A DNA stretch of 64,000 bases from an uncultured Bacteroidota bacterium (lineage in GTDB: Bacteria; Bacteroidota; Bacteroidia; Chitinophagales; Chitinophagaceae). How positions within the stretch are numbered: position 1 is the first letter of the stretch; each line of letters opens with the position of its first letter. Both the position numbers and the translations under genes were made by a program. This document shows positions 52,999-60,917 of the stretch, piece after piece. The stretch lies in the NCBI GenBank assembly GCA_903824665.1, contig CAIJXT010000024.1, positions 62,001 through 126,000 on the forward strand, written 5' to 3'. Under the pieces are notes generated by a model that had not been told where the DNA came from, ran no database searches, and was given only the letters and a program-made list of their open reading frames with translations.

Positions 52999-53640
52999 AT
53001 GAAAAAGATCATTCTTCTGTTGCTGGGAGCAGGCAGTATGCTTGATAGCAATGCACAAAAGAACAGTATACTATTGCTGGGTAATGTTGGCGGATCGACA
53101 TACTCAACAGAAGATACAACCTCAACATCAGCGAAAGGAACTGCATTAGCGGTGTCTCCGGCGCTGGGATATCAGTTCTCAGACCAGTGGACTTTGGGCA
53201 TACTTGCAGACGTGAGTATCAGAAGGGACAAAAGAAATTCGATAACCAACCCGACCTACAATTCAAAAACAGTAAACATAATGTATGGAGGCGGTGTTTT
53301 TGCACGTTATACTTTGGTATTGACCGATTTGTTGTTTCTGCCCTCACAGGCAGATATTATCTACAGCACAGGTGAAGATTATCTGAATGGCAAGAAAGAC
53401 CTGTCGCCCAATGCCAAAGTACTATCCGCCCGTATTACTCCGGCAATAGGCCTCAAAATAAAAAATGGATATGCATTGAATTTCGGCTTCGGCAGCATAA
53501 ACTATAACTATACTAAAAACCCCATTAACGCCAGTACCAATAAGGGCTTAAGTTTCAGTGTAGGCAGATCATTCTCCTTTGCACTTACTAAAAATTTCAT
53601 AAGACGCAAAATACAAACAAAACCTGCTGCTCAAGGCTAG
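52999..53640 (+). CDS. Outer-membrane beta-barrel protein
   Basis: 213 residues: signal peptide MKKIILLLLGAGSMLDSNAQ, then alternating amphipathic strands (SILLLGNVGGSTYST, LAVSPALGYQFSDQWTLGILADVS, NIMYGGGVFARYTL, LSARITPAIGLKIKNGYALNFGFGSINYNYT, SFSVGRSFSFALTKNF), the layout of a small OmpA-like eight-strand barrel. No ligand-specific motif. It lies between folC and exbD and separates tonB from exbBD. Function unknown. Confidence 0.8.
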   Translation: MKKIILLLLGAGSMLDSNAQKNSILLLGNVGGSTYSTEDTTSTSAKGTALAVSPALGYQFSDQWTLGILADVSIRRDKRNSITNPTYNSKTVNIMYGGGVFARYTLVLTDLLFLPSQADIIYSTGEDYLNGKKDLSPNAKVLSARITPAIGLKIKNGYALNFGFGSINYNYTKNPINASTNKGLSFSVGRSFSFALTKNFIRRKIQTKPAAQG

Positions 53641-53700
53641 CAAAACGAAAGTGCCAGAATGACAACAAACCGAAATGCAAGATCATGCAAAAGTATACGA

Positions 53701-54105
53701 CTAACGGGCATTGTTGTCGACTGCAAGCACCGTGCGCAGCTTTAGATCATGCGCTACACGCATAATCGCAACGATATTGTCTGCTGTTGCTTCTTTTGCT
53801 GCATTGATCACTACTGTGGGCTCTGCATCCTGCGACTTTGCTATGGCAGCGCTGATAAATGGTTTCAGCGAATCGACTATTACTTGTCTGGTACCTACAA
53901 AAAACTCCTGTTTTTCATTGACAGAAACCACTACGGTTTGCTTGGCCTTTGTATCGCTTTTGGCTTTGGGGATACTGAGCTTTACAACATTTGGGTTGGC
54001 GAGTGTAGAAATAATGAGAAAGAACAGCAGCAGGATGAACAGAATATCGTTCAATGCCGATGAATGCCCCTGCGGGTCGTGAGCCAAGCGTCTTTTAATA
54101 TTCAT
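53701..54105 (-). CDS. exbD: ExbD/TolR-family protein
   Basis: 134 residues. MNIKRRLAHDPQGHSSALNDILFILLLFFLIISTL holds the transmembrane helix with the conserved Asp (LNDILFILLLFF) that carries protons; the periplasmic domain follows with VNEKQEFFVGTRQV and EPTVVINAAKEATADNIVAIMRVAHDLKLR. Works with ExbB as motor of TonB. Second gene after exbB with a 22-nt gap. In most relatives exbB-exbD-tonB-folC run in one direction; here this pair is inverted relative to tonB. Confidence 0.93.
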   Translation of the reverse strand: MNIKRRLAHDPQGHSSALNDILFILLLFFLIISTLANPNVVKLSIPKAKSDTKAKQTVVVSVNEKQEFFVGTRQVIVDSLKPFISAAIAKSQDAEPTVVINAAKEATADNIVAIMRVAHDLKLRTVLAVDNNAR

Positions 54106-54127
54106 CTTACCTGCTGTATTGAAAGGA

Positions 54128-54814
54128 TTACTGGATATTATCTAAAAACTCAGCTGATGCTGACTCTATGCGATTGACGGTCTTATTGATCTGGGCATTG
54201 AGGTAGGCATAACCTACATAAGCGAGCAACCCAATGATAAGCCCGACTGCAGACGTAACCATCTTAGTATAGATACCACCTGCAATAGTCTCGAGCGAGA
54301 AACCCTGATGCTGCACATTGAAGAAAAGAATGATCATACCTGCAATAGTGCCAAGAAAACCAAAAATCGGCGCGATGCCGGCAATTGTTGACAAAACAGA
54401 CACGTTTTTCTCCAGCTGGTACACCTCTAGCCTGCCGGTATTCTCCATAGATTTTTCCACGTACTCGAGTGGCTTGCCCATCCGGTTCACACCCTTCTCG
54501 AGCACACGGGCGATTGGGGTATTGCTGCTTTTGCATGCTGCTATCGCCGCCTGAATATTATTGGCATCAAGCGCCTGCTGAATGCGGGATACAAGCGTAG
54601 CGTCGACAACAGATGCCTTGCGGATAGCCATAAGTCGCTCAACAAACACATAAACCATGATGCAGGAGCACAGCAACAATGGAATCATAAGCGCACCGCC
54701 TTCCATAAGGAGATTGAGCATAGATATTTTTTCGACAGGAGCCGGCGCGGCTGCAACAGCACCTAGAGCCGTGTCTGCCTGCAGCAATAAAACAGTTAGT
54801 AATGTCATGTGCAT
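54128..54814 (-). CDS. exbB: ExbB/TolQ/MotA-family proton channel protein
   Basis: 228 residues. An Ala/Leu leader precedes three membrane segments: MLNLLMEGGALMIPLLLCSCIMVYVFVERLMAIRKA, then ILSTIAGIAPIFGFLGTIAGMIILF (the GLLGTV-like family motif is FGFLGTIAGM) and MVTSAVGLIIGLLAYVGYAYLN. Forms the pentameric channel with ExbD. Start may be M1 or M3. TACATTTG lies 13 nt upstream of the first codon. Confidence 0.95.
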   Translation of the reverse strand: MHMTLLTVLLLQADTALGAVAAAPAPVEKISMLNLLMEGGALMIPLLLCSCIMVYVFVERLMAIRKASVVDATLVSRIQQALDANNIQAAIAACKSSNTPIARVLEKGVNRMGKPLEYVEKSMENTGRLEVYQLEKNVSVLSTIAGIAPIFGFLGTIAGMIILFFNVQHQGFSLETIAGGIYTKMVTSAVGLIIGLLAYVGYAYLNAQINKTVNRIESASAEFLDNIQ

Positions 54815-54827
54815 TAGTTGGACAAAG

Positions 54828-54835
54828 CAAATGTA
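54828..54835 (-). promoter_or_regulatory. -7 element TACATTTG for exbB-exbD
   Basis: Exact TAnnTTTG match on the minus strand, 13 nt before the start codon. Confidence 0.55.
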
Positions 54836-54986
54836 ATTAAAAACGGTAAACAGCTTGAGTGGCTTTGGGGTTTTGTATATATTTTAACCACGAGTCAAAA
54901 ACACATTGTAGCATGTTTTAAGTTGCCTACGGTGGCACTACCATTCATTTTGAAAAGTAATATTCATTTATTATTAAATTATTTCG

Positions 54987-54994
54987 TATATTTG
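54987..54994 (+). promoter_or_regulatory. -7 element TATATTTG for RRM gene
   Basis: Exact TAnnTTTG match, 38 nt upstream of the start at 55033. Confidence 0.6.
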
Positions 54995-55032
54995 TAACAT
55001 GAGCGCGCCTCTGGAGTTACAGTATAAACACT

Positions 55033-55299
55033 ATGATCATATTTGTCAGTAATTTGAATAAGGAAACGACAGTGCAGGAATTAGAAAAATTGTTCGCAGG
55101 CTTTGGAGATGTGTTGAAGTCGAAACTGATGCTAAATGCCATGACAAAACGATCGAGAGGATGTGGCTATGTGGAGATGACGGATGCTACTGCCAGTCAG
55201 CTGGCAGTAGAGCAACTGAACGGCACTGTATTTATGGGTGAAACACTAGTTGTTTCAGAGTCGAAGTCGACGGAAGCGTTCTCGAATATCTGGAAATAG
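55033..55299 (+). CDS. Single-RRM RNA-binding protein
   Basis: 88 residues, one RNA recognition motif. RNP2 is IIFVSNLN at the N-terminus and RNP1 is KRSRGCGYVEM, where aromatic RNA-stacking residues are partly replaced (Cys and Tyr in place of Phe pair). LEKLFAGFGDVLKSKLML is helix 1 and strand 2. Bacteroidota carry several such proteins that act on mRNA. Its short C-terminus (SKSTEAFSNIWK) is not Gly-rich. The NYN-OST-HTH gene follows after 90 bp. Confidence 0.93.
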   Translation: MIIFVSNLNKETTVQELEKLFAGFGDVLKSKLMLNAMTKRSRGCGYVEMTDATASQLAVEQLNGTVFMGETLVVSESKSTEAFSNIWK

Positions 55300-55389
55300 C
55301 CGGGGCCTCAACACACAATTACTGTGGCGGTAAGCGATCAGAATTAAGTAAAATAAGTAATTGCCAGCCGAAATGGCTGATGAACACAC

Positions 55390-56244
55390 ATGAACATGCA
55401 AACCACAAGTGAACTCAGATTGGCCGTGCTGATAGACGCGGAAAATGTGCCCTCATCGAACATCAAAGAAATGATGGAGGAGATAGCGAAGTATGGCACG
55501 CCCACCTTCAAACGCATATATGCCGACTGGACAAAACCGCACGTAACCCGCTGGAAAAATGTATTGCTTGAAAATGCGATCACCCCTATACAGCAGTATA
55601 GTTATACTCAGGGGAAGAATGCATCTGACTCAGCAATGATCATTGACGCAATGGACATTTTGTATACCGGTCGGGTTGATGGGTTCTGCATCATCTCGAG
55701 CGATAGTGACTTCACGCGCCTGGCATTGCGTCTGCGCGAAGCCGGTATGAAAATCTTCGGGATGGGAGAAAAGAAAACTCCTGAGCCGTTTATAGTGGCC
55801 TGCGATAAATTCATTTACATAGAGATACTATCGGCACAAAAACCAGTGACCACTGTAGCCGCAACCCGCGACACCCCTGCAGATACACCTGCGGACACAG
55901 ATTCCGGGCCAATGATCAAAAAAGTAGATAGCACGATTGTAGCGCTGATTGCAACGTCTATTACTGATATGGCGGACGAAACCGGCTGGGCATTTCTGGG
56001 CGAGGTAGGCAATCTATTGCTGAAGAAGCAGCCTGATTTCGACCCACGGAATTATGGATATAAAAAGCTTGCTGTAATGCTGAAAAGCACCGGCGCTTTT
56101 GAACTGGACGAACGGCTGACAGACAAAGGGAATGGCAACATAAAGCACGTGTATGTGAAAGTAAAACCAACGGTAAAGCCTGAAAAAGCCAAAAAACAGA
56201 ACAAAACTCCACGAAAACAACCCAAACAGGGGCTGGAAAAATAA
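55390..56244 (+). CDS. NYN (PIN-like) nuclease-domain protein with OST-HTH/LOTUS domain
   Basis: 284 residues. The NYN domain (about 8-150) shows LRLAVLIDAENVPSSN, with catalytic-type Asp, then DSAMIIDAMDILYTG and FCIISSDSDFTRLALRLREAGM, the three acidic clusters of PIN-like RNases. After a Thr/Pro/Asp linker (about 155-175), residues 180-265 match OST-HTH/LOTUS (VALIATSITDMADETGWAFLGEVGNLLLKKQPDFDPRNYGYKKLAVML). The end is Lys-rich. The combination suggests RNA cleavage guided by an RNA-binding winged helix; related proteins are often called LabA-like or MARF1-like. Start ATG 55390 or 55396. Confidence 0.92.
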   Translation: MNMQTTSELRLAVLIDAENVPSSNIKEMMEEIAKYGTPTFKRIYADWTKPHVTRWKNVLLENAITPIQQYSYTQGKNASDSAMIIDAMDILYTGRVDGFCIISSDSDFTRLALRLREAGMKIFGMGEKKTPEPFIVACDKFIYIEILSAQKPVTTVAATRDTPADTPADTDSGPMIKKVDSTIVALIATSITDMADETGWAFLGEVGNLLLKKQPDFDPRNYGYKKLAVMLKSTGAFELDERLTDKGNGNIKHVYVKVKPTVKPEKAKKQNKTPRKQPKQGLEK

Positions 56245-56261
56245 ACCAACACTTTAAGGCA

Positions 56262-56290
56262 TTAAAAAAGGGTGCCATAAGCACCCTTTC
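56262..56290 (-). terminator. Terminator of cold-shock gene
   Basis: Perfect stem AAAGGGTGC / GCACCCTTT with a 5-nt loop; on the minus strand followed by TTTAATG. 23 nt after the csp stop and also after the convergent NYN gene. Confidence 0.88.
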
Positions 56291-56312
56291 CAAATGATTC
56301 TTCGTGAATATA

Positions 56313-56504
56313 TCAGAGAACGCGAACGTTCACTGCATTTAATCCTTTTTTACCATTTTGAACTTCGTAAGACACCTTGTCATTCTCGCGGATCTCGTCA
56401 TAAAGACCAGAAACGTGAACGAAAATGTCTTCGCCACCGTTAGATGGAGAAATGAAACCAAATCCTTTAGTTCCATTGAAAAACTTAACTGTACCTTCTT
56501 GCAT
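56313..56504 (-). CDS. Cold-shock domain protein
   Basis: 63 residues, one CSD. RNP1 is KGFGFIS and RNP2 is DIFVHVS, as in CspA; MQEGTVKFFNGTKGFGFI is the family start, with FNGTKG in place of FNxxKG. An RNA chaperone that melts mRNA structure. Leader of about 25 nt after TATCTTTG is short for a cold-shock mRNA, so the long cold-box leader of enterobacteria is absent. Confidence 0.96.
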   Translation of the reverse strand: MQEGTVKFFNGTKGFGFISPSNGGEDIFVHVSGLYDEIRENDKVSYEVQNGKKGLNAVNVRVL

Positions 56505-56529
56505 TTTACTGTTTTTAAAAAATGAAACA

Positions 56530-56537
56530 CAAAGATA
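56530..56537 (-). promoter_or_regulatory. -7 element TATCTTTG for cold-shock gene
   Basis: Exact TAnnTTTG match on the minus strand, 25 nt upstream of the ATG. Confidence 0.6.
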
Positions 56538-56701
56538 CGGAAAAAATTACTAAAAAATAAAATATTTTTCCAAAAACCGAAAATAATAATCTCCTGAAAT
56601 GCTGTCGTAACAAGTATTCTGAAAAGGAAAACATGGCTGCAGGATGCCAAATAATGAGTGGAGTGGTATTGCAGATGTGATACAAATGGGGTGGCCCAAT
56701 G

Positions 56702-56740
56702 TAAAACAAAACGATGCCCCGCATAAGCAGGGCATCGTTG
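56702..56740 (-). terminator. Terminator of saccharopine dehydrogenase homologue
   Basis: Long stem AACGATGCCC / GGGCATCGTT (extended by a G-T pair) followed on the minus strand by TTGTTTTAC, 26 nt after the stop. Confidence 0.9.
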
Positions 56741-56765
56741 AATAAACTATATTCATTCAGTGCAA

Positions 56766-58094
56766 TTACCGCACCTCATCTTTGAAAATGATACCGAAAT
56801 GCTCCAACTCGCGAAGAACTGGCCTGTAAACAGATTGCATAACAGGTAACACCACACCAACTGGTGGTTTTAGTTTTCCGCCCAATACCAACGATGCAAG
56901 GATACCCATAGGTAGACCGACAGTCTTTGCCATAGCCGTATGATCGCCACCATCGCCTTTGAGCACCATAGAGCTAGATAGTGTTATCATGCGTCCCTTG
57001 TGCTCATATTCGATCTCATGCTCCATCACAACCATGTCTTTGTCGGCCGGATTCATTTTCCATTGACGGAGTAATAATTCCAGTAAAATATCTGACGAAG
57101 ACTTTACGCCTCCGGGCAATGACTCGTCTGTGAAAATGCCCAGCCAAACCAGCAAGCCGATGGTAGGATCACCTTCAGGGAGTCCCAGCATTTCTGCAAC
57201 ATGTTTTTCCAGGCCGGTTTTGCCTCTATAACCAATTTTTTGTTGTACCCATGCGGTATAAGTCAGGCCGGTTGTATCGATCTGGTCTGTATCGTTGATA
57301 AGGCCGAGTTTCATCAGCGCGTTCCAGCCCCTGCAAAAAGCCGGATAGCGTAAAGTGGCGCGCATAAAAGTCTTTATCTCCGGCACATCATACAACTCGA
57401 GATATTTCAGTGAATCACGGTTGGGGTAATATGCGAGTGCATTAAGCCCCGGAATTTTGATTTTTTTGTTGTTTTCAAACATTTTCGCGTAGGGCACCTC
57501 GATGTTTTTGCCGTTCTGCAAATAATGAGCACCATCCATTCCGGCGTTGATAATATTCCTCGGATTCCAGGAGAATTTATAGTGCCATGGATTAGTGTCG
57601 CTTTCAGGTGCTATCAGTCCTCCACAATACGACTTAAATGAAAGAATGAGACCAGCTACCTTGCGGATGCTATTAATGATTTTGCTGGCGGTCATATGGT
57701 CAATACCCGGATCGAGACCCATCTCACACATAAACATCAAGCCTGCAGCTTTAACTTCTGCATCCATTTCCTTCATTTCGTCGGAAATGTAGGAGGATGT
57801 GATCAAATTCTTATTGTATTTAAGACAATCTTTGGCCAACAAAATATGCAAATGGGGAGGCATCAAAGAAAGTACGATATCGGCCCGTTTGACTAGTGGT
57901 TCTCTCTCGGCTTTTTTGTTAATGTCTATCACCGCGGCTTCCGCTCTCGAGTGTTTGCCAATTTTTCTGGCAATTGCGTCTGCATCTCCATCGGCAACAA
58001 TAATGTGCCACTTGTTTCTCGATGCATTTTCTAACAAATATTCAATCAGGTAAATAGATGATTTACCTGCCCCTGCCACCAGTATTGTTTGCAT
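56766..58094 (-). CDS. Saccharopine dehydrogenase-family oxidoreductase
   Basis: 442 residues. N-terminal Rossmann fold with TILVAGAGKSSIYLIEYLL (GAGKSS in place of GxGxxG), DGDADAIARKIG and ADIVLSLMPPHLH; middle catalytic region EMGLDPGIDHMTASKII and SYCGGLIAPESDTNPWHYKFSWNPRN; C-terminal return to the Rossmann domain. This matches the saccharopine reductase/LYS9 type (saccharopine dehydrogenase C-terminal domain). In fungi it works in lysine synthesis; in bacteria its substrate is often unknown or linked to lysine degradation or carboxynorspermidine. No lysine gene is adjacent. Confidence 0.88.
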   Translation of the reverse strand: MQTILVAGAGKSSIYLIEYLLENASRNKWHIIVADGDADAIARKIGKHSRAEAAVIDINKKAEREPLVKRADIVLSLMPPHLHILLAKDCLKYNKNLITSSYISDEMKEMDAEVKAAGLMFMCEMGLDPGIDHMTASKIINSIRKVAGLILSFKSYCGGLIAPESDTNPWHYKFSWNPRNIINAGMDGAHYLQNGKNIEVPYAKMFENNKKIKIPGLNALAYYPNRDSLKYLELYDVPEIKTFMRATLRYPAFCRGWNALMKLGLINDTDQIDTTGLTYTAWVQQKIGYRGKTGLEKHVAEMLGLPEGDPTIGLLVWLGIFTDESLPGGVKSSSDILLELLLRQWKMNPADKDMVVMEHEIEYEHKGRMITLSSSMVLKGDGGDHTAMAKTVGLPMGILASLVLGGKLKPPVGVVLPVMQSVYRPVLRELEHFGIIFKDEVR

Positions 58095-58331
58095 ATTTAC
58101 AAATAAATAAATGATAAATTTCCGACAAAAGATTTGGTTATTGTTAAGTTATTACGCTATGATTTTTTAACACTTTTTACTGCAATTGGGGGCATATCAT
58201 TCATTAATCTGACAAAAATACCCTAAAAATGGATTATTTTATATGATTTTAATCAGGCTATAAAATTTTATTTTATTAAACAACTACCAATTAACATACA
58301 ATGTAAATATACAATATTATATAAAATATAT

Positions 58332-58751
58332 TTATAGGGGTGCTTTTTGTCGAAACTTCCTTTGCAAACGGATGTTGAAGAAGTGAGTAATAATAAGGCC
58401 AGCAGAAGCTATATAGGCCATCCAATGCAATTGACTTTCGAAAACAACAGCTATACCTAGGCATATCCAGAATAGCCAAAGTGCTCCTTTGACCCAACCG
58501 ATAACAGCGTGAGCGGCCGCATGATATACTGCAACGAGCCCTACAAACAAAAAGATATAGTCGATTTTTTCCCACCAATCTGGCAGACCTCTCCCCCACT
58601 CCGAATTGGCACCTACCTCTGCTAATGAATCAGTCAAAGAGTATTTGAGCAGAAAAATTGCTGGAATAACTAAACAATGCACAGCACAGATCACAGCACT
58701 GGTGATACCTAGCTTATCTGCTACCAAACTGTATTTACTAGTATTTGCCAA
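58332..58751 (-). CDS. MerC-domain membrane protein
   Basis: The track ORF begins far upstream inside the Fur-family gene; a TTG at 58751 (LANTSKYSLVADKLGITSAVICAVHCLVIP) is the likely start, giving 139 residues. The MerC motif DKLGITSAVICAVHC with its Cys and His is followed by four helices (LVIPAIFLL, YIFLFVGLVAVYHAAAHAVI, LWLFWICLGIAVVFE, MAYIASAGLIITHFFNI). MerC proteins move mercuric or other divalent metal ions. It is divergent from a Fur-family regulator and its promoter carries a palindrome matching one at the regulator promoter, so it is probably a member of that regulon. Confidence 0.85.
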   Translation of the reverse strand: MANTSKYSLVADKLGITSAVICAVHCLVIPAIFLLKYSLTDSLAEVGANSEWGRGLPDWWEKIDYIFLFVGLVAVYHAAAHAVIGWVKGALWLFWICLGIAVVFESQLHWMAYIASAGLIITHFFNIRLQRKFRQKAPL

Positions 58752-58761
58752 ATCTATAAAC

Positions 58762-58774
58762 GCAACTGAGTTGC
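58762..58774. promoter_or_regulatory. Predicted Zur/Fur-type operator 1 (GCAACTGAGTTGC)
   Basis: 13-bp near-perfect dyad, GCAAC-N3-GTTGC, touching the TACATTTG element of merC. Nearly the same as operator 2. Confidence 0.65.
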
Positions 58775-58781
58775 AAATGTA
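58774..58781 (-). promoter_or_regulatory. -7 element TACATTTG for merC
   Basis: Exact TAnnTTTG match on the minus strand, 22 nt before the TTG at 58751. Confidence 0.55.
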
Positions 58782-58797
58782 CGCAAAAAACCCAAAT

Positions 58798-58810
58798 GCA
58801 ACAGTGTTGC
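58798..58810. promoter_or_regulatory. Predicted Zur/Fur-type operator 2 (GCAACAGTGTTGC)
   Basis: Same GCAAC-N3-GTTGC dyad, 36 bp from operator 1, just upstream of the TACCTTTG element of the Fur-family gene, within its promoter. Confidence 0.65.
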
Positions 58811-58820
58811 GTTTATTATT

Positions 58821-58828
58821 TACCTTTG
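58821..58828 (+). promoter_or_regulatory. -7 element TACCTTTG for the Fur-family gene
   Basis: Exact TAnnTTTG match, 5 nt upstream of the GTG start at 58834; implies a very short leader. Confidence 0.5.
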
Positions 58829-58833
58829 TAAAC

Positions 58834-59241
58834 GTGAGTAGTTCTGAATACATTCGAGAAAAGGGATTGAAAGTGACACCGGTGCGATTAAAAGTGCTGG
58901 ATGAACTGAGCAGCACCCATCAGGCACTGTCGCATACCGAGCTTGAGGCCACCTTCAGTAAAGTAGACAGAATCACCCTTTACCGTACATTGAAAGATTT
59001 TGAAGAATCTGGTTTGGTACATAAAATTATCGGACCAGACGGGATTACACGATTTGCAGGTTGCCGGCACGATTGTCCGGACGTAACGCATACCGAAGAT
59101 CATGTACATTTTAACTGCGAAAAATGTCAGAAAATGTATTGTCTTGAGCACACCCATACACCATCCATCAATCTTCCAAGCGGTTTTACTGCAAAAGGGA
59201 TCAATACCATGATATATGGTATTTGCAAGACGTGCAGCTGA
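58834..59241 (+). CDS. Fur-family transcriptional repressor (Zur-like)
   Basis: The track ORF has a long false N-terminus overlapping merC; GTG at 58834 (VSSSEYIREKGLKVTPVRLKVLDEL) gives 135 residues, normal for the family. The winged-helix recognition region is HTELEATFSKVDRITLYRTLKDFEESGLV. Metal features: AGCRHDCPDVTHTEDHVHFNCEKCQKMYC and the C-terminal ICKTC, so the structural CxxC pair is complete and the HxH sensing site is present. The divergent merC gene and the two dyads between them favour a zinc-responsive (Zur) over an iron role (inference). Confidence 0.88.
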   Translation: MSSSEYIREKGLKVTPVRLKVLDELSSTHQALSHTELEATFSKVDRITLYRTLKDFEESGLVHKIIGPDGITRFAGCRHDCPDVTHTEDHVHFNCEKCQKMYCLEHTHTPSINLPSGFTAKGINTMIYGICKTCS

Positions 59242-59244
59242 CGG

Positions 59245-60093
59245 CTACAGATTGTCTTTTGCTATTACTGCCCAGTCACTTTTCCCAAATCCTCGGTCTA
59301 TCCAGCGATCCATCTCCGCTGCAACTGCGGGAATAATGGCAAGTGGTACACCACCCTGCTGCGCTTCGTTCATCATCAAGCCTGTATCTTTACGAGCCAT
59401 ATCCAGTTCCCAGGAAGGATTGTCGTATTTCCCTGAGGTCATACGGTGCAGTCTGGCAGGCAGCATTGCGCCTGGGTTCCATTCATTGAACAAAGCCGCA
59501 ACATCTGTCACCGGGATACCCATGGCCTTTGTGAGTGCCAGAGTATCTGCTATGCCTGCGGTAAAGGCAACCAGAAAAAGATTTCCGGCCAGCTTCATCC
59601 CCGCTGCTTTTCCAGTCTCTGTACCAAAATTGATGACTTTACCTGTCATTTTTTCCAGTTCGTACAATACTAACGCTATCGCATCCTGATCTCCCGAAAC
59701 GAGCATAAAACCAGTACTGTCGAGCGCGTTTTGCGGCCCCATAAACACTGGGGCGTGGATATATGTATATCCTCTTTCTTTCCATTTTTCAGTTCGCTCC
59801 CTGGCACCTGATACGGAGGTAGTGGTATGATCGATAATTACTGTGCCGGGTGCCAGATCACCTTTTGCCGCGTCGAGCACTTTATTTACACTTACATCAT
59901 CCTTCAGGGTTAGGTGCACCCTGGTGGCACCCCTTACGGCATCGGTAACTTTTTCGAAAGCCTCAGCACCATCAGCGACCAATGCAGCTGCTTTACCGTG
60001 AGTACGGTTCCATACATTCACTTTTAATCCCTGCCTCAGCATGGCTTTTACAAACCCTGTACCGAGCAAACCTGTTCCTAAATAAGCTATCAT
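59245..60093 (-). CDS. NAD(P)-binding beta-hydroxyacid dehydrogenase-family protein
   Basis: 282 residues. Rossmann motif AYLGTGLLGTGFVKAML (GxGxxG) at the N-terminus, VWNRTHGKAAALVADGA for cofactor choice (Arg suggests NADPH), then DHTTTSVSGARERTEKW, APVFMGPQNAL and the helix GKAAGMKLAGNLFLVAFTAGIADTLAL, which holds the catalytic Lys of the 3-hydroxyisobutyrate dehydrogenase family. Also near the imine-reductase and glyoxylate-reductase branches; substrate not clear. Convergent with the Fur-family gene (3 nt between stops). Confidence 0.9.
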   Translation of the reverse strand: MIAYLGTGLLGTGFVKAMLRQGLKVNVWNRTHGKAAALVADGAEAFEKVTDAVRGATRVHLTLKDDVSVNKVLDAAKGDLAPGTVIIDHTTTSVSGARERTEKWKERGYTYIHAPVFMGPQNALDSTGFMLVSGDQDAIALVLYELEKMTGKVINFGTETGKAAGMKLAGNLFLVAFTAGIADTLALTKAMGIPVTDVAALFNEWNPGAMLPARLHRMTSGKYDNPSWELDMARKDTGLMMNEAQQGGVPLAIIPAVAAEMDRWIDRGFGKSDWAVIAKDNL

Positions 60094-60165
60094 AACCTTT
60101 AAAATAATTGCAAATAAGATGAAATATAAGATTTACTTCCTGCTCACCGTTTTAACAAAACAGTA

Positions 60166-60783
60166 CTAAAACAAATGTTGCCATAATCCGGCACCTTCCC
60201 TGACCAAAACCGGTGCGCCACCTGTGCAATCGACTACGGTAGATGAAAAAATTTTTCCGGGGCCACCGTCTATTACAATATCAACAACCTTTCCAAATTC
60301 CTCAAACATCACCTCGGGGTCAGTAAAGTACTCTACATCGCCATCAGTAGGCAGGGAGGCACTGATAAGCGGATGCCCTAATTCAGAAACAATGCTATGG
60401 CAGATCCGGTTATCGGGTATGCGAATACCAACAGTATCCTTCTTTGTTTTCATCAGTTTGGGTACCTGCCTGCTTGCATCAAGAATAAACGTAAACGGGC
60501 CGGGCAATGCTGCCTTGAGCAAACGAAATACCGGAGTAGACACACTGGATGCATAGTCGCTAAGATGACTGAGATCGCTGCAAATAAAGGAAAACTGTGC
60601 CTTTTTCACATCAATATTCTTGATCCGCGCGATACGCGCAATAGCAGATGCGTCAAAGATATCGCATCCTATTCCGTAAATTGTATCGGTAGGGTAAATT
60701 ATCACCCCTCCACTCCGCAGACAATCCACAACCATTTTAATCTGGCGGGGCTGCGGATTATCAGGATGGATCTGCAATAACAT
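60166..60783 (-). CDS. Sua5/YciO/YrdC-family protein
   Basis: 205 residues, YrdC fold. GGVIIYPTDTIYGIGCDIFD is the family's first signature, then RIKNIDVKKAQFSFICSDLSHLSDYA, LLKAALPGPFTFIL, KKDTVGIRIPDN and HPLISASLPTDGD. The sequence is closest to the YciO subgroup, whose relation to t6A37 tRNA modification is less clear than for TsaC/Sua5. A TAACTTTA element lies 16 nt upstream. Confidence 0.9.
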   Translation of the reverse strand: MLLQIHPDNPQPRQIKMVVDCLRSGGVIIYPTDTIYGIGCDIFDASAIARIARIKNIDVKKAQFSFICSDLSHLSDYASSVSTPVFRLLKAALPGPFTFILDASRQVPKLMKTKKDTVGIRIPDNRICHSIVSELGHPLISASLPTDGDVEYFTDPEVMFEEFGKVVDIVIDGGPGKIFSSTVVDCTGGAPVLVREGAGLWQHLF

Positions 60784-60890
60784 TTTCTATGCTTTACGCT
60801 AAAGTTACACCTTTTAAACTTGCTATGGTATGCTGTATACAAAACACTACCATTATTGGGACGTCATGCACCAAATGATGTGGTATTTTT

Positions 60891-60898
60891 TACATTTG
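60891..60898 (+). promoter_or_regulatory. -7 element TACATTTG for glycosyltransferase gene
   Basis: Exact TAnnTTTG match, 19 nt before the TTG start at 60918. Confidence 0.5.
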
Positions 60899-60917
60899 CG
60901 TTTCAACTGACCTTTTA

